Below, piece after piece: positions 1 through 10,370 of a DNA stretch of 64,000 bases. The stretch is from Streptomyces sp. SKN60 (GTDB lineage: Bacteria; Actinomycetota; Actinomycetes; Streptomycetales; Streptomycetaceae), in contig NZ_JAHTMW010000002.1 in the NCBI RefSeq assembly GCF_026236535.1, positions 372,001-436,000 on the forward strand, in the 5' to 3' direction. The number at the start of each line of letters is the position of its first letter. The stretch's first letter is position 1. A program made the translations under genes and the position numbers. The notes beneath the pieces were generated by a model. That model was not told the DNA's origin and made no database searches. It saw nothing but the letters and a program-made list of their open reading frames with translations.

Positions 1-870
1 GTTCGGGTCGTGCGCCGGGGTCACCTTGACGGCGCCGGTGCCGAACTCCGGGTCGACGTGCGTGTCGGCGACGACCGGGATCGTACGGTCCGTCAGCGGC
101 AGCTTGATCTGCTTGCCGATCAGGTGGGCGTACCGCTCGTCGTCGGGGTGGACGGCGACGGCCGTGTCACCGAGCATCGTCTCGGCGCGGGTCGTCGCGA
201 CGACCAGGGAGTCCTCGCCCTCGCCGTACCGGATGGAGACGAGCTCGCCGGCGTCGTCCTGGTACTCGACCTCGATGTCGGAGATCGCGGTCAGACAGCG
301 CGGGCACCAGTTGATGATGCGCTCGGCGCGGTAGATCAGACCGTCCTCGTACAGGTCCTTGAAGATCTTCTGGACGGCCCGGGAGAGGCCCTCGTCCATG
401 GTGAAACGCTCGCGCGACCAGTCGAGACCGGCGCCGAGGCGGCGCAGCTGGCCGAGGATCCGGCCGCCGTACTCGTCCTTCCACTGCCAGACGCGCTCGA
501 CGAACTCCTCGCGGCCCAGGTCGTGGCGGGACTTGCCCTCCTCGGCGAGCTGCTGCTCGACCTTGTTCTGGGTCGCGATGCCGGCGTGGTCCATGCCCGG
601 CAGCCACAGGGTCTCGAAGCCCTGCATGCGCTTGCGGCGGGTGAGGGCGTCCATCAGCGTCACCTGGAAGGCGTGGCCCAGGTGCAGGGCGCCGGTGACG
701 TTCGGCGGCGGGATGACGATGGTGTACGGCGGCTTGTCGGACTTCGCGTCGGCCTCGAAGTAGCCGCGCTCTACCCAGCGCTCGTACAGCGGCCCCTCTA
801 CCTCGGCCGGCGTGTACTGGGTCGGCAATTCGGTGGTGGCTGCTGTCTGCTGCTGAGTGTTCTCGGTCAC
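1..870 (-). CDS. valS: Valyl-tRNA synthetase, N-terminal part (cut by window edge)
   Basis: Class I aminoacyl-tRNA synthetase that charges tRNA-Val in the cytoplasm. The frame reads from a GTG at 870 leftward to the window edge with no stop, about 290 codons, so roughly the N-terminal third is present. The signature [15 protein letters not shown] (HLGH, the class I HIGH motif, about residues 63-66) is followed by [10 protein letters not shown] and then by the start of the editing (CP1) domain with [16 protein letters not shown]. The KMSKS motif and anticodon domain lie outside. The gene diverges from the membrane protein at 1009 across 138 bp. GTG at 870 fits because the protein then begins with the usual short polar lead into the EGPLYERW region. 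Confidence 0.95.
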   Translation of the reverse strand, partial: MTENTQQQTAATTELPTQYTPAEVEGPLYERWVERGYFEADAKSDKPPYTIVIPPPNVTGALHLGHAFQVTLMDALTRRKRMQGFETLWLPGMDHAGIATQNKVEQQLAEEGKSRHDLGREEFVERVWQWKDEYGGRILGQLRRLGAGLDWSRERFTMDEGLSRAVQKIFKDLYEDGLIYRAERIINWCPRCLTAISDIEVEYQDDAGELVSIRYGEGEDSLVVATTRAETMLGDTAVAVHPDDERYAHLIGKQIKLPLTDRTIPVVADTHVDPEFGTGAVKVTPAHDPN

Positions 871-1008
871 GGGCCCAGTTTAGGGGTGTCCCGGAGCTGT
901 CCTGAAACTCGATTGTTCCGTAACGGTGTGCCCCCCAGCGCTCCGGCCCGTCGCGGCTTCCGACAGGATGTTCGCTACGCATAAACATCCTGTGAGGGGA
1001 ACCTGTCC

Positions 1009-1971
1009 ATGAGCTACAACCAGCCGGGCCCGTACGGCGGCGACCAGCCGAACCCCTACGGCCAGCAGCAGCCCGGCCCGTACGGCGGCCAGCCGAACCC
1101 TTACGGCCAGCAGCCCGCCCCGCAGCCGGGCTACGGCTACCCGCAGCAGGCCCCGCAGGGCGCCCCGTACGGCTACCCCCAGCAGCCCCAGCAGCCCGGC
1201 CCCTACGGCCAGCCGCAGCAGCCCCCGTACGGCGCCCCGCAGGGCCCGGGCGGATACCTGCCGCAGCCGCCGGCGCCGAAGAAGTCCAAGGCGGGCTGGG
1301 TCATCGGCGGCATCGCGGTCGTGGCGGCGATCGGTGTCGGCGCGTACTTCGTCCTGGGCGGGGGCGGCGCGGTGAACAGCGCGGTGAGCGACGACACCAA
1401 GGGGTACAAGCTGACCGCCCCGACGACGGTGGGCGAGTACAAGAGCACCGGGGCGGCGCCCAAGCCGACCACCCTGAACGCCGAGCAGAAGGCCCGGGCC
1501 GAGGCGCTGGGCGTGAAGAACCCCGCCCAGGTCTTCGCCCAGTACAAGAACGACATCGCGCCGCTCAAGGGCAAGCAGCTCAGCTTCAGCGGTCTGTACG
1601 GCGAGATCGCCGACCCGGACAAGACCATCGACAACTACTTCGCCAGCATCGGGAAGAACCCCGAGGCCAAGCAGCTCGGCATCTCGTACGAACTCGTCGG
1701 CACCGCCGAGGTCGTGGAGCCCGCCGGCTTCGAGGGCTCGCTGATGAAGTGCCAGAACGTGAAGATGACCAACGAGAAGAGCACCGGCTCGGCGGCCCTC
1801 GGCCCCAAGACGATGGAGGCCCCGACCTGCATCTGGGCCGACTACTCGACCGTCGGCTCGGTCAATCTGATCGATCTGTCGACCATGATGACGGGCGGCG
1901 CGGCGCTCCCGCAGTCCGAGGTGGCCGACCTCGCGGCCAAGCTCTACAACACCGCGCGCAGCAAGGCCTGA
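1009..1971 (+). CDS. Gln/Pro/Tyr/Gly-rich single-pass membrane protein
   Basis: A 320-residue protein of unknown function. Residues 1-90 are a low-complexity tail of repeated PYGQQQPGPYGG-like units, followed by the basic patch KKSK, one membrane helix at about residues 96-116, and an exported domain of about 200 residues. That domain ends near a cysteine pair (KCQNV and PTCIWAD) that could form a disulphide. This layout (disordered Pro/Gln/Tyr cytoplasmic tail, one helix, extracytoplasmic domain) is common among streptomycete membrane proteins that have no assigned role. The start ATG at 1009 is preceded by GAGGGGAAC. Translation ends just before a strong bidirectional terminator. Confidence 0.85.
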   Translation: MSYNQPGPYGGDQPNPYGQQQPGPYGGQPNPYGQQPAPQPGYGYPQQAPQGAPYGYPQQPQQPGPYGQPQQPPYGAPQGPGGYLPQPPAPKKSKAGWVIGGIAVVAAIGVGAYFVLGGGGAVNSAVSDDTKGYKLTAPTTVGEYKSTGAAPKPTTLNAEQKARAEALGVKNPAQVFAQYKNDIAPLKGKQLSFSGLYGEIADPDKTIDNYFASIGKNPEAKQLGISYELVGTAEVVEPAGFEGSLMKCQNVKMTNEKSTGSAALGPKTMEAPTCIWADYSTVGSVNLIDLSTMMTGGAALPQSEVADLAAKLYNTARSKA

Positions 1972-1975
1972 CGGA

Positions 1976-2022
1976 CACGAAGAGGGGCGCCCCACCGATC
2001 CGGTGGGGCGCCCCTCTTCGTG
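1976..2022. terminator. Bidirectional terminator between the membrane protein gene and clpX
   Basis: A near-perfect hairpin with a 22-bp stem (CACGAAGAGGGGCGCCCC arm and its complement) and a 3-nt ATC loop lies between convergent stop codons at 1971 and 2055. It can end transcription from both sides. Confidence 0.85.
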
Positions 2023-2054
2023 TCGCTTCGCGTCGCTTCGTGTCCCTGCGGCGC

Positions 2055-3338
<1,284 letters not shown>

Positions 3339-3503
3339 GAGGTGCTTCCCCTTCGCCTGGGAGCGCTTGGTTCAGCGACTCCTGGTGCCTCATATTCGAC
3401 GGTACCTTGCCGGGCCCCCCGTTCGGGCCCCCCTTGGCACGGTTCACATGGATGCGATTCGGCCACACCTGCCGTGCGGACCGTGCCAGGGGAAGGTCGA
3501 GCG

Positions 3504-4178
3504 TCAGACCGACGCGCCCGCCGTGCTCTTGCGGGTCGAGATGATCTGGTCGATCAGGCCGTACGCGAGGGCGTCCTCGGCGGTCAGGATCTTGTCGCGC
3601 TCGATGTCGTCGCGGATCTTCTCGATGGGGGTCGAGGAGTGCTTGGCCAGCATCTCCTCCAGCTGGGTGCGCATGCGCAGGATCTCGTTGGCCGCGATCT
3701 CCAGGTCGGAGAGCTGCTCACGGCCGGTGCCGCCGGAGGGCTGGTGGATCAGCACGCGCGCGTTCGGCAGGGCCATCCGCTTGCCGGGGGTGCCGGCGGC
3801 GAGCAGCACGGCCGCGGCGGAGGCCGCCTGGCCCATGCAGACCGTCTGGATGTCCGGCTTCACGAACTGCATCGTGTCGTAGATGGCCGTCAGCGCGGTG
3901 AAGGAGCCACCGGGGCTGTTGATGTAGATCGAGATGTCGCGGTCCGGGTCCATCGACTCCAGGCACAGCAGCTGCGCCATGACGTCGTTGGCGGAGGCGT
4001 CGTCGATCTGCACGCCGAGGAAGATCACGCGCTCCTCGAACAGCTTCGCGTACGGGTCGTACTCGCGCACGCCCTGCGAGGTGCGCTCCACGAAGCGCGG
4101 GACGACATAGCGGTTGTCCATCGGCGCGCCGGTGTAGAGGCCGCTCGCGGAGAGGTTGTTCTGCATCTGGGTGTTCAC
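3504..4178 (-). CDS. clpP2: ATP-dependent Clp protease proteolytic subunit ClpP2
   Basis: Serine peptidase subunit of the Clp barrel. In the 224-residue reading the catalytic triad is Ser120 (in [10 protein letters not shown]), His145 (in LIHQPSGG) and Asp195 (in IERDKILTA). The INSPGGS substrate-binding strand is at about residues 87-92. The start at 4178 gives a 20-residue leader before [10 protein letters not shown]; an internal ATG there is an alternative. It follows clpP1 by 51 bp on the same strand, so the two form an operon. Actinobacterial ClpP1 and ClpP2 usually form a mixed 14-mer. Confidence 0.96.
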   Translation of the reverse strand: MNTQMQNNLSASGLYTGAPMDNRYVVPRFVERTSQGVREYDPYAKLFEERVIFLGVQIDDASANDVMAQLLCLESMDPDRDISIYINSPGGSFTALTAIYDTMQFVKPDIQTVCMGQAASAAAVLLAAGTPGKRMALPNARVLIHQPSGGTGREQLSDLEIAANEILRMRTQLEEMLAKHSSTPIEKIRDDIERDKILTAEDALAYGLIDQIISTRKSTAGASV

Positions 4179-4229
4179 CGTCCTGGTGGCGTTCGGCGGG
4201 GGTGGGGCTCTGGAGCGGGCTGCCTGGGC

Positions 4230-4847
4230 TCAGGCGCCCGTGCCGCCGCCGCCCGGGACACCCGCGGCGTGGGTGATGATGTCGTCGATGAGGCCGTACT
4301 CCTTGGCCTCCTGCGCGGTGAACCAGCGGTCGCGGTCGCCGTCGCGGATGATCGTCTCGACGGTCTGGCCGGAGTGGTGCGCGGTGATCTCGGCCATGCG
4401 CTTCTTCGTACGGAGCAGGTACTCGGCCTGGATCTTGATGTCCGAGGCGGTGCCGCCGATGCCGGCGGAGCCCTGGTGCATCAGGACGTCGGTGTTCGGG
4501 AGCGCGAAGCGCTTGCCGGCGGTGCCGCCGGTGAGCAGGAACTGGCCCATGGAGGCCGCCATGCCCATACCGATCGTCACGACGTCGTTGGGGATGTACT
4601 GCATGGTGTCGTAGATGGCCATGCCGGCCGTCACCGAGCCACCGGGGCTGTTGATGTAGAGGAAGATGTCCTTCTCCGGGTCGGCGGCCAGGAGGAGCAT
4701 CTGCGCGGTGATCTTGTTCGCGATCTCGTCGTCGACCTGCTGGCCGAGGAAGATGATCCGCTCGCCGAGCAGCCGGTTGTAGACATGGTCGCCGAGGCCG
4801 CCACCGATGGACGGCTCACCCGCGGCGTAAGGCTTCAGATTCGTCAC
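4230..4847 (-). CDS. clpP1: ATP-dependent Clp protease proteolytic subunit ClpP1
   Basis: First gene of the clpP1-clpP2 operon. I chose the GTG at 4847 (protein starts [13 protein letters not shown], 205 residues) because it is preceded by AGGTGGATAC and because the family homology starts here. The same frame stays open upstream to 5057 but that part reads like non-coding sequence. The active-site Ser lies in GMGMAASMG, the His in VLMHQGSAG and the Asp in GDRDRWFTA. The C-terminus is Gly-rich ([10 protein letters not shown]). In streptomycetes this operon is activated by ClgR, and a matching palindrome is present upstream. Confidence 0.95.
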   Translation of the reverse strand: MTNLKPYAAGEPSIGGGLGDHVYNRLLGERIIFLGQQVDDEIANKITAQMLLLAADPEKDIFLYINSPGGSVTAGMAIYDTMQYIPNDVVTIGMGMAASMGQFLLTGGTAGKRFALPNTDVLMHQGSAGIGGTASDIKIQAEYLLRTKKRMAEITAHHSGQTVETIIRDGDRDRWFTAQEAKEYGLIDDIITHAAGVPGGGGTGA

Positions 4848-4967
4848 GTATCCACCTGCTCGTCTCCGACGGCCCCAAGCCGTCTCGCGTCTCGTTCTGA
4901 GGGCACTGCCCCCGTATTCATGGACCCTAACGCGCAGGTAGGACAACGCCATCCCGGTTCCCGAACT

Positions 4968-4984
4968 GTTCGCTGGGAGCGCAA
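4968..4984. promoter_or_regulatory. Candidate ClgR operator upstream of clpP1-clpP2
   Basis: The palindromic element GTTCGCTGGGAGCGCAA (core CGCT-N3-AGCG) lies about 120 bp upstream of the clpP1 start. It resembles the GTTCGCT...GCG boxes described for the XRE-family activator ClgR, which controls clp genes in actinobacteria. Assignment is by motif and context only. Confidence 0.55.
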
Positions 4985-5054
4985 GGTAGTTGGGCACGCA
5001 TGAACGGGTCACCACGGGGCTCGGGACACCGGCAGGCGCAGGTCCCGGTACGTC

Positions 5055-5091
5055 CACGGGCCCGGTCGCACGATCGTGCGTCCGGGCCCGT
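5055..5091 (-). terminator. Terminator downstream of tig
   Basis: The hairpin CACGGGCCCGG-T-CGCACGA pairs with its complement through a perfect 14-nt inner palindrome CGCACGATCGTGCG. It begins 42 bp after the tig stop codon and lies upstream of the clpP1 promoter region. Confidence 0.8.
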
Positions 5092-5132
5092 GGCGCGGCG
5101 TTCGGCGGGCGGCGCGGGCCGCCCGGAGAGCC

Positions 5133-6512
5133 TTACTTGTCCTCGGCGACCTCGGCCTCGCCGGTGACGGCCTCGACCGTCTCCGTGGCCTGCTCCTCGT
5201 CCTCGTCGGACAGGTCGACCTCGTTGCCGTTGGTGTCGACGACCTTGGCGGCCTCGACGACGACCGCGAGGGCCTTGCCGCGGGCGACCTCGCCGACCAG
5301 CATCGGCACCTGGCCGCCCTGGACGACGGCCTGGGCGAACTGGTCGGGGGACATGCCGGAGGAGGCGGCGCGGCGCATGAGGTGCTCGGTGAGCTCCTCC
5401 TGGTCCACGTTCAGCTTCTCCTGGGAGACCAGCTCGTCGAGCAGGAACTGGGTCTTGATGCCCTTGACCGCCTGCTCCTTGGTCTCGGCCTCGAACTCCT
5501 CGACCGTCTTGCCCTGGAACTCCAGGTACTTCTCGAGGGTCAGGCCCATCTGGCCGAGCTGGTGGTGCTCCAGGTTGTGCTTGCGGGTGTTGATCTCGTC
5601 CTCGAGCAGCTTCTCGGGAACGGGGATCTCCGCGATCTCCAGGAACTTCTCCAGGACGCGCTCCTGGGCCTGGGTGGCCTGGTCGAACTGCTTCATGTTC
5701 TCCAGGCGCTTGCGGCTGTCGGCCTTGAGCTCGTCGAGGGTGTCGAACTCCGACGCCATCTGCGCGAACTCGTCGTCCAGCTCGGGGAGCTCGCGGGCGG
5801 CGACGGCGGTGACCTTGACGGTGACCTCGGCCTCCTTGCCCGCGGCCGAGCCGCCCTTCAGCTCGGAGGTGAAGGTGGCCTCGCCGCCGGCCTCCAGGCC
5901 GGTGACGGCGGCGTCGATGCCGTCGAGCAGCTCGCCGGAGCCGATGGTGTACGAGACACCGTCGGCGACACCGTCGGGCAGGACCTCGCCGTCGACCTTG
6001 GCCTGCAGGTCGATCGTGACGACGTCGCCCTCGGCGGCGGCGCGCTCGACCGGGTTCGTGGAGGCGAAGCGCTCGCGCAGCTGCTCCACGGACTTCTCGA
6101 CGTCCTCGTCGGTGACCTCGATGGCGTCGACCTCGACCTCGATGCCGGAGTAGTCCGGGATCTCGATGGTCGGGCGGACGTCGACCTCGGCGGTGAAGGC
6201 CAGCAGCTCGCCGTCCTTCAGCTCCGTGATGTCGACCTCGGGCTGACCCAGCGGGTTGACCTCGGCCTCGTTCACGGCCTCGGTGTAGAACTTCGGGAGG
6301 GCGTCGTTGACGGCCTCCTCGAGCACCGCACCGCGGCCGAAGCGCTGGTCGATGACGCGCGCGGGGATCTTGCCCTTGCGGAAGCCCTTGACCGTGACCT
6401 GCTGGTTGATCTTCTTGTACGCCGCGTCGAGGCTGTCCTTGAGCTCCTCGAAGGGCACCTCGACAGTGAGCCGAACCCGGGTCGGGTTCAGGGTCTCCAC
6501 GGCGCTCTTCAC
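5133..6512 (-). CDS. tig: Trigger factor, ribosome-associated chaperone
   Basis: A 459-residue trigger factor that binds nascent chains at the ribosome exit tunnel. The ribosome-binding signature GFRKGKIP is at residues 43-50. A central FKBP-type prolyl isomerase domain (about 160-245) and a long helical C-terminal chaperone domain follow. The C-terminus is strongly acidic ([17 protein letters not shown]). The GTG at 6512 is preceded by AAGGAGACCTAACC, which fixes the start; the longer open frame upstream runs over the tRNA-Pro gene and cannot be coding. It sits beside the clp operon, as in other actinobacteria. Confidence 0.96.
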   Translation of the reverse strand: MKSAVETLNPTRVRLTVEVPFEELKDSLDAAYKKINQQVTVKGFRKGKIPARVIDQRFGRGAVLEEAVNDALPKFYTEAVNEAEVNPLGQPEVDITELKDGELLAFTAEVDVRPTIEIPDYSGIEVEVDAIEVTDEDVEKSVEQLRERFASTNPVERAAAEGDVVTIDLQAKVDGEVLPDGVADGVSYTIGSGELLDGIDAAVTGLEAGGEATFTSELKGGSAAGKEAEVTVKVTAVAARELPELDDEFAQMASEFDTLDELKADSRKRLENMKQFDQATQAQERVLEKFLEIAEIPVPEKLLEDEINTRKHNLEHHQLGQMGLTLEKYLEFQGKTVEEFEAETKEQAVKGIKTQFLLDELVSQEKLNVDQEELTEHLMRRAASSGMSPDQFAQAVVQGGQVPMLVGEVARGKALAVVVEAAKVVDTNGNEVDLSDEDEEQATETVEAVTGEAEVAEDK

Positions 6513-6676
6513 GGTTAGGTCTCCTTGATGGCTGATTCCTGGTTTCCGGCGGCACCGCCAGGGGCGGTTCCGGCCGATCGGCCCGGTCAGAGAGACACAC
6601 GGGCACGCAGCTTGCATAGTAACCGCAAGCAGTGGGCGCCCCACAACGTGATCTTGGCTGGTCACGTGTTCCTGGC

Positions 6677-6753
6677 TGGTCGGGGTGGCGGGATTTGAAC
6701 CCACGGCCTTCCGCTCCCAAAGCGGACGCGCTACCAAGCTGCGCCACACCCCG
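6677..6753 (-). tRNA. tRNA-Pro (anticodon TGG)
   Basis: A complete cloverleaf can be drawn: acceptor arm CGGGGTG/CACCCCG, D arm, anticodon stem TCCGC/GCGGA around loop TTTGGGA (anticodon TGG), T arm GTGGG-TTCAAAT-CCCGC, discriminator A, and an encoded CCA end. Length is 77 nt including CCA. Confidence 0.95.
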
Positions 6754-6882
6754 TCGGTGCGACACGTAGGGTACATGGACGGAGACGGTGCGACGCCCCC
6801 CTTTCCAAGGGGTGTGCGGGGACCCGTCCGGACCCGCTACGATGGCGTCCGTGCCGCGGCCCTGGCCTGCGGCTCCCTGTTT

Positions 6883-6956
6883 GCGGGCGTAGCTCAATGG
6901 TAGAGCCCTAGTCTTCCAAACTAGCTACGCGGGTTCGATTCCCGTCGCCCGCTCCA
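6883..6956 (+). tRNA. tRNA-Gly (anticodon TCC)
   Basis: The cloverleaf has acceptor arm GCGGGCG/CGCCCGC, anticodon loop CTTCCAA (anticodon TCC), T loop TTCGATT, discriminator T, and an encoded CCA end at 6954-6956. It diverges from the tRNA-Pro gene. Confidence 0.95.
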
Positions 6957-6960
6957 CCGA

Positions 6961-6997
6961 CCGAAGGCCCGCCGGACATCGTCCGGCGGGCCTTCGG
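6961..6997. terminator. Terminator after tRNA-Gly, shared with the small membrane protein gene
   Basis: A perfect 17-bp stem (CCGAAGGCCCGCCGGAC and complement) with an ATC loop begins 4 nt after the tRNA and 11 nt past the stop of the convergent gene at 7008. Confidence 0.85.
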
Positions 6998-7007
6998 CGT
7001 CAGAACG

Positions 7008-7202
7008 TCAGAACTTGATGCCGCCGATCGTCTGCGTTATCGAGTCGAGGAAGCGCTGGATGTCGTCGGCCATGCCCGTGGAGGCGAGGAAGAAGCCGAA
7101 GAGCACCGCGACGACGGCCGGTCCGGCCTTGAGGTTTCCGCCGCGGATCAGCACCACCAGGATGATCGCCAACAGCAGCACCACAGACAGTGAAATGGCC
7201 AC
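7008..7202 (-). CDS. Small two-helix membrane protein
   Basis: A 64-residue protein of unknown function. Residues 4-19 (LSVVLLLAIILVVLIR) and about 27-43 (GPAVVAVLFGFFLAST) are hydrophobic enough to span the membrane, and the C-terminal part is an amphipathic segment (MADDIQRFLDSITQTI). It stands alone between the tRNA genes and the HD/phosphatase genes. Small proteins like this are common in streptomycetes, and I cannot assign a role. Confidence 0.75.
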   Translation of the reverse strand: MAISLSVVLLLAIILVVLIRGGNLKAGPAVVAVLFGFFLASTGMADDIQRFLDSITQTIGGIKF

Positions 7203-7372
7203 AACTGATCACACCCTCGGTCGGTCCGCCTTGCCGCCCGGGAGCGCACGTCACAGAACACCCCCGCCGCATCTATCGTGCCACCAACTACCTGCCCGCT
7301 GCGGCCGGGTGACGAATCGTTGATGCACGGATCCGGCCGACGTGACGTATTTCTCTTCTGATGCGGAGGGCT

Positions 7373-7864
7373 TCAGAGAGGTCGGGTGAGGCCCAGCAGG
7401 GCCCGCACGCGCGCGTACTTGGCGGTGAGCCGGTCCCTGGTCGCGGGGTCGAGGACGGCGAGCCGGGCCGGGTCGGCGTTGTGGGCGAGGTCGGCCTCCT
7501 TGACCAGGAGGGCGCCGGGGGTGGCCAGAATGCGACGGGTGTACTCCTCGACGGGCTCGCCGGGGCGCTTGGTGAGGGCGCGGACCATGTCCTTGACCTC
7601 CGCAGGCAGGGCGGCGCCGGTCAGCCACTCCTCGGACAGGGCGTCGTCCTCGACGCTGTCGTGCAGCCAGCCGGCCGCGATCTGCGCCTCGCTGCCGCCC
7701 CCGGCCCGTACCCCCTCGGCGACGGCCCGCAGGTGTTCCGCGTAGGGGCGGCCCGCCTTGTCGGTCTGCCCGGCGTGGGCGGCGACGGCCAGGGCCTCGA
7801 CCTCGGCCAGGGTGAGGTACGGGGCGGGATACGGGTCCGGATCCGGGTGCGGGGTGCCGGTCAT
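7373..7864 (-). CDS. HD-domain phosphohydrolase (SpoT-hydrolase-like)
   Basis: A 163-residue single-domain HD protein. His-containing motif AAHAGQTDKAGRPYAEHL, then GWLHDSVED (metal-binding HD pair followed by ED), then KEADLAHNAD match the hydrolase half of RelA/SpoT proteins and the small alarmone hydrolase-like HD_4 group. It could hydrolyse (p)ppGpp or another nucleotide; the substrate is not shown by sequence. It begins 3 bp after the stop codon of the phosphatase gene 7868-9013 and is very probably cotranscribed with it. Confidence 0.85.
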   Translation of the reverse strand: MTGTPHPDPDPYPAPYLTLAEVEALAVAAHAGQTDKAGRPYAEHLRAVAEGVRAGGGSEAQIAAGWLHDSVEDDALSEEWLTGAALPAEVKDMVRALTKRPGEPVEEYTRRILATPGALLVKEADLAHNADPARLAVLDPATRDRLTAKYARVRALLGLTRPL

Positions 7865-7867
7865 TTC

Positions 7868-9013
7868 TCAGGCCCCCCGGCTGATCAGGAGCAGCGCGCG
7901 GTCGTCGTTGACGTCCTTGGCGCAGGCCTCGATGAGGTGCCAGGCGGCGCCCTCGAAGCCGCCGGCGACATGGCGGTCGGCCTCGCCGGTGAGGCGGTCG
8001 ATGCCCTCGGCGATGTCGCGGTCGGGACTCTCGACGAGGCCGTCGGTGAAGAGCATCAGGACGTCGCCGGGGCGCAGGGAGCCCTTGACCGGGTGGAACT
8101 CGGCGCCGTCGTACACGCCGAGCAGCGGTCCGTCGGCGTCCTTCTCCTCCCAGCGGCCGGTGCCGGCGTGCAGCTGGAGCGCGGGCAGATGGCCGGCGGA
8201 GAGGAGTTCGTAGTCGCCGGACTCCAGGTCGAGGACGAGGTGGACGGAGGTGGCGAAGCCCTCGTCCCAGTCCTGGCGGAGCAGATAGCCGTTGGCGGCG
8301 GGCAGGAAGCCGTGCGGGGGCATCGAGCCGAGGAGACCGCCGAAGGCGCCGGAGAGCAGCAGGGCGCGGGAGCCGGCGTCCATGCCCTTGCCGGAGACGT
8401 CGGTGAGGACGACTTCGAGGGTGCGGCCGCCGTGGGTGCGGGCGGCGACGACGAAGTCGCCGGAGAAGGACTGGCCGCCGGCCGGGCGGAGCGCCATCTC
8501 GCGGTGCCAGCCGGCCGGCAGCCGGGGCAGCGCGCTCTGCACCCGGATGCGTTCGCGCAGGTCGAAGAGCATGGTGCCGCCGCGCCGCCAGGGCACGCCG
8601 ACGCGGGCCCGGAACTGGGCGATGAGCAGGCCGAAGAGTCCGCAGGCGGCGACGACGAGGACGGTGCCGGGGGTGACCCGGGCAGGGCCCTGGGTGTAGG
8701 GGCCGAGGACGACGGACTCGACGATGAGCGCGCCGGCCGCCGCCGCGTACAGGCCGAGCAGGCTGGCGGGCCGCAGCAGCAGCCCGCCGGCGACGATCGG
8801 CAGGACCAGGGCGACGGGCGAACACCACACAGGGTCGACGAGCGAGCCGGCGGTGATGGCGGGGACGGTGAGGAGGAGTCCGGCGAGCGCGATCCAGTCG
8901 GAGCCGTCGCCGCGGAAGTAGTCGACCCCGCTCCGGCGCAGCGCGACGCGGGCCCGGCGGGCGCGCCTGCGCATCCGGGCCGCGTACGAGTCCACTGCGC
9001 CGCGACGTCCCAT
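7868..9013 (-). CDS. Membrane PP2C-family (SpoIIE-type) serine/threonine phosphatase
   Basis: A 381-residue protein. An Arg-rich N-terminus precedes four or five membrane helices within about residues 40-135, and a cytoplasmic SpoIIE/RsbU-type phosphatase domain follows. Metal-binding motifs are in order: SGDFV, TDVSGKGMDA, SAGHLPAL, LFTDGLVES and NDDRALLLI. Such phosphatases usually dephosphorylate anti-anti-sigma factors. No anti-sigma partner is encoded beside it, so it is probably an orphan acting on a distant partner. First gene of a likely two-gene unit with the HD protein. Confidence 0.9.
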   Translation of the reverse strand: MGRRGAVDSYAARMRRRARRARVALRRSGVDYFRGDGSDWIALAGLLLTVPAITAGSLVDPVWCSPVALVLPIVAGGLLLRPASLLGLYAAAAGALIVESVVLGPYTQGPARVTPGTVLVVAACGLFGLLIAQFRARVGVPWRRGGTMLFDLRERIRVQSALPRLPAGWHREMALRPAGGQSFSGDFVVAARTHGGRTLEVVLTDVSGKGMDAGSRALLLSGAFGGLLGSMPPHGFLPAANGYLLRQDWDEGFATSVHLVLDLESGDYELLSAGHLPALQLHAGTGRWEEKDADGPLLGVYDGAEFHPVKGSLRPGDVLMLFTDGLVESPDRDIAEGIDRLTGEADRHVAGGFEGAAWHLIEACAKDVNDDRALLLISRGA

Positions 9014-9120
9014 TGGCCTGGACCCTATCCACCCGGTCGGAGCTCGTGCAGGGGGACCCAGGTGACAACGTGTACGAAATCGGGTCGCGTCGGGTCAGGA
9101 GGCGCTGATATCGATGGCAT

Positions 9121-10359
9121 ATGACTACTGAACTGCGGGTGCTCGACGCTGCCGAGTGGGACGACTGGTACACAGTCCTTGAACGCGCGTTCGGCGGCGT
9201 CCCGGAGGCCGACGAGGAGCGCAAGCTCTGGCAGGAGCTCACCGAGCACGAGCGGTTCCTCGGCGCCTGGGACGGGGACCGGTGCGTCGGCACGGCGGGC
9301 GCCTTCTCCTTCCGCCTGTCGGTGCCCGGCGGGCGCGTGGTGCCGGCGGCGGGCGTGACGATGGTGAGCGTGGCCGGCACGCACCGGCGGCGCGGGATCC
9401 TCACCTCGATGATGCGGCGCCAGCTGGAGGACGTACGGAGCTGGGGCGAGCCGCTGGCGGTCCTGACGGCCTCGGAGCCGGTGATCTACGGCCGCTTCGG
9501 CTACGGGGCGGCGACGTTCGCGGCGCACGCGACGATCGACACGACCCGGGTGCGGCTGGAGGTGCCGGAGGGCCCGGAGGGCGTGGACGGGATCGCGCTG
9601 CGGGTGACGACGCCGACGGAGGCGCTCGACGCGACCGAGGCGGTGTACGCGAAGCTGGTCGCCGGCCGGCCCGGGATGCTGGAGCGGCGGCCCGGCTGGG
9701 AGCGCCTTGGGCTGCTCGACCCGCCGGGCGACCGGGCGGGCGCCTCGCCGCGCCTGTGCGTGCTCGCGGAGCGGGACGGGGAGGTCGTCGGCTACGCGCA
9801 CTACGCGGTCAAGCCGGACTGGTCCTTCGCGGGCGCGGACGGCTCCGTGTCGGTGCACCAGCTGGCCGGGCTCGACCCGGTGGCGGAGGCGGCGCTGTGG
9901 CGGTACCTGTGCTCGGTGGACCTGACGGCGCGGGTGAAGGTGCACAGCCGGCCGGTGGACGACGCGTGGCAGCACCTGGTGACGGACATCCGGCGCTGCG
10001 AGCCGACGCTGCGGGAGATTCTCTTCGTGCGGCTCGTGGACGTGGGCGGGGCGCTGGCGGCGCGGACGTATCAGGCGCCGGTGGATGTGGTGGTGGAGGT
10101 CGCGGACGCGTTCTGTCCTTGGAACGAGGGGCGTTGGCGGCTGACGGGGGACAGCACCGGAGCCAGTTGCGTCCGGACGGACGATCCTGCGGATCTGGCG
10201 CTGTCCGTGCGGGAGTTGGGGGCGGCGTACCTGGGCGGCGTGTCGCTGGTGTCGCTGGCGGGGGCGGGGCGCGTGCGCGAGCTGCGGGACGGGGCGCTGG
10301 TCGAGGCGTCCGTCGCCTTCGGGTCACCGGTGGCCCCGTGGTTGCCGCACACGTTCTAG
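9121..10359 (+). CDS. Eis-like GNAT N-acetyltransferase
   Basis: A 412-residue acetyl-CoA-dependent acetyltransferase of the Eis family: two GNAT domains followed by an SCP2-like C-terminal domain. The acetyl-CoA loop is VTMVSVAGTHRRRGIL at about residues 80-95. The chain ends with a free Phe (PWLPHTF); in mycobacterial Eis the terminal Phe carboxylate acts as the catalytic base, so the exact C-terminus is a meaningful match. Eis enzymes acetylate several amines of aminoglycosides or protein lysines; the substrate here is unknown. Start ATG at 9121, divergent from the phosphatase. Confidence 0.88.
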   Translation: MTTELRVLDAAEWDDWYTVLERAFGGVPEADEERKLWQELTEHERFLGAWDGDRCVGTAGAFSFRLSVPGGRVVPAAGVTMVSVAGTHRRRGILTSMMRRQLEDVRSWGEPLAVLTASEPVIYGRFGYGAATFAAHATIDTTRVRLEVPEGPEGVDGIALRVTTPTEALDATEAVYAKLVAGRPGMLERRPGWERLGLLDPPGDRAGASPRLCVLAERDGEVVGYAHYAVKPDWSFAGADGSVSVHQLAGLDPVAEAALWRYLCSVDLTARVKVHSRPVDDAWQHLVTDIRRCEPTLREILFVRLVDVGGALAARTYQAPVDVVVEVADAFCPWNEGRWRLTGDSTGASCVRTDDPADLALSVRELGAAYLGGVSLVSLAGAGRVRELRDGALVEASVAFGSPVAPWLPHTF

Positions 10360-10370
10360 CGACCCGCTAG
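10356..10370. terminator. Small palindrome spanning both stop codons of convergent genes
   Basis: CTAGCG-ACC-CGCTAG contains the TAG stop of the acetyltransferase in one arm and the TAG stop of the DNA glycosylase in the other. It may act as a weak bidirectional terminator; no other hairpin separates these genes. Confidence 0.4.

Noticed and set aside
4927..6897. A 656-codon minus-strand frame across tig and both tRNA genes
   Set aside because: It runs through tRNA-Pro and part of tRNA-Gly and is out of frame with trigger factor, so it is a shadow.
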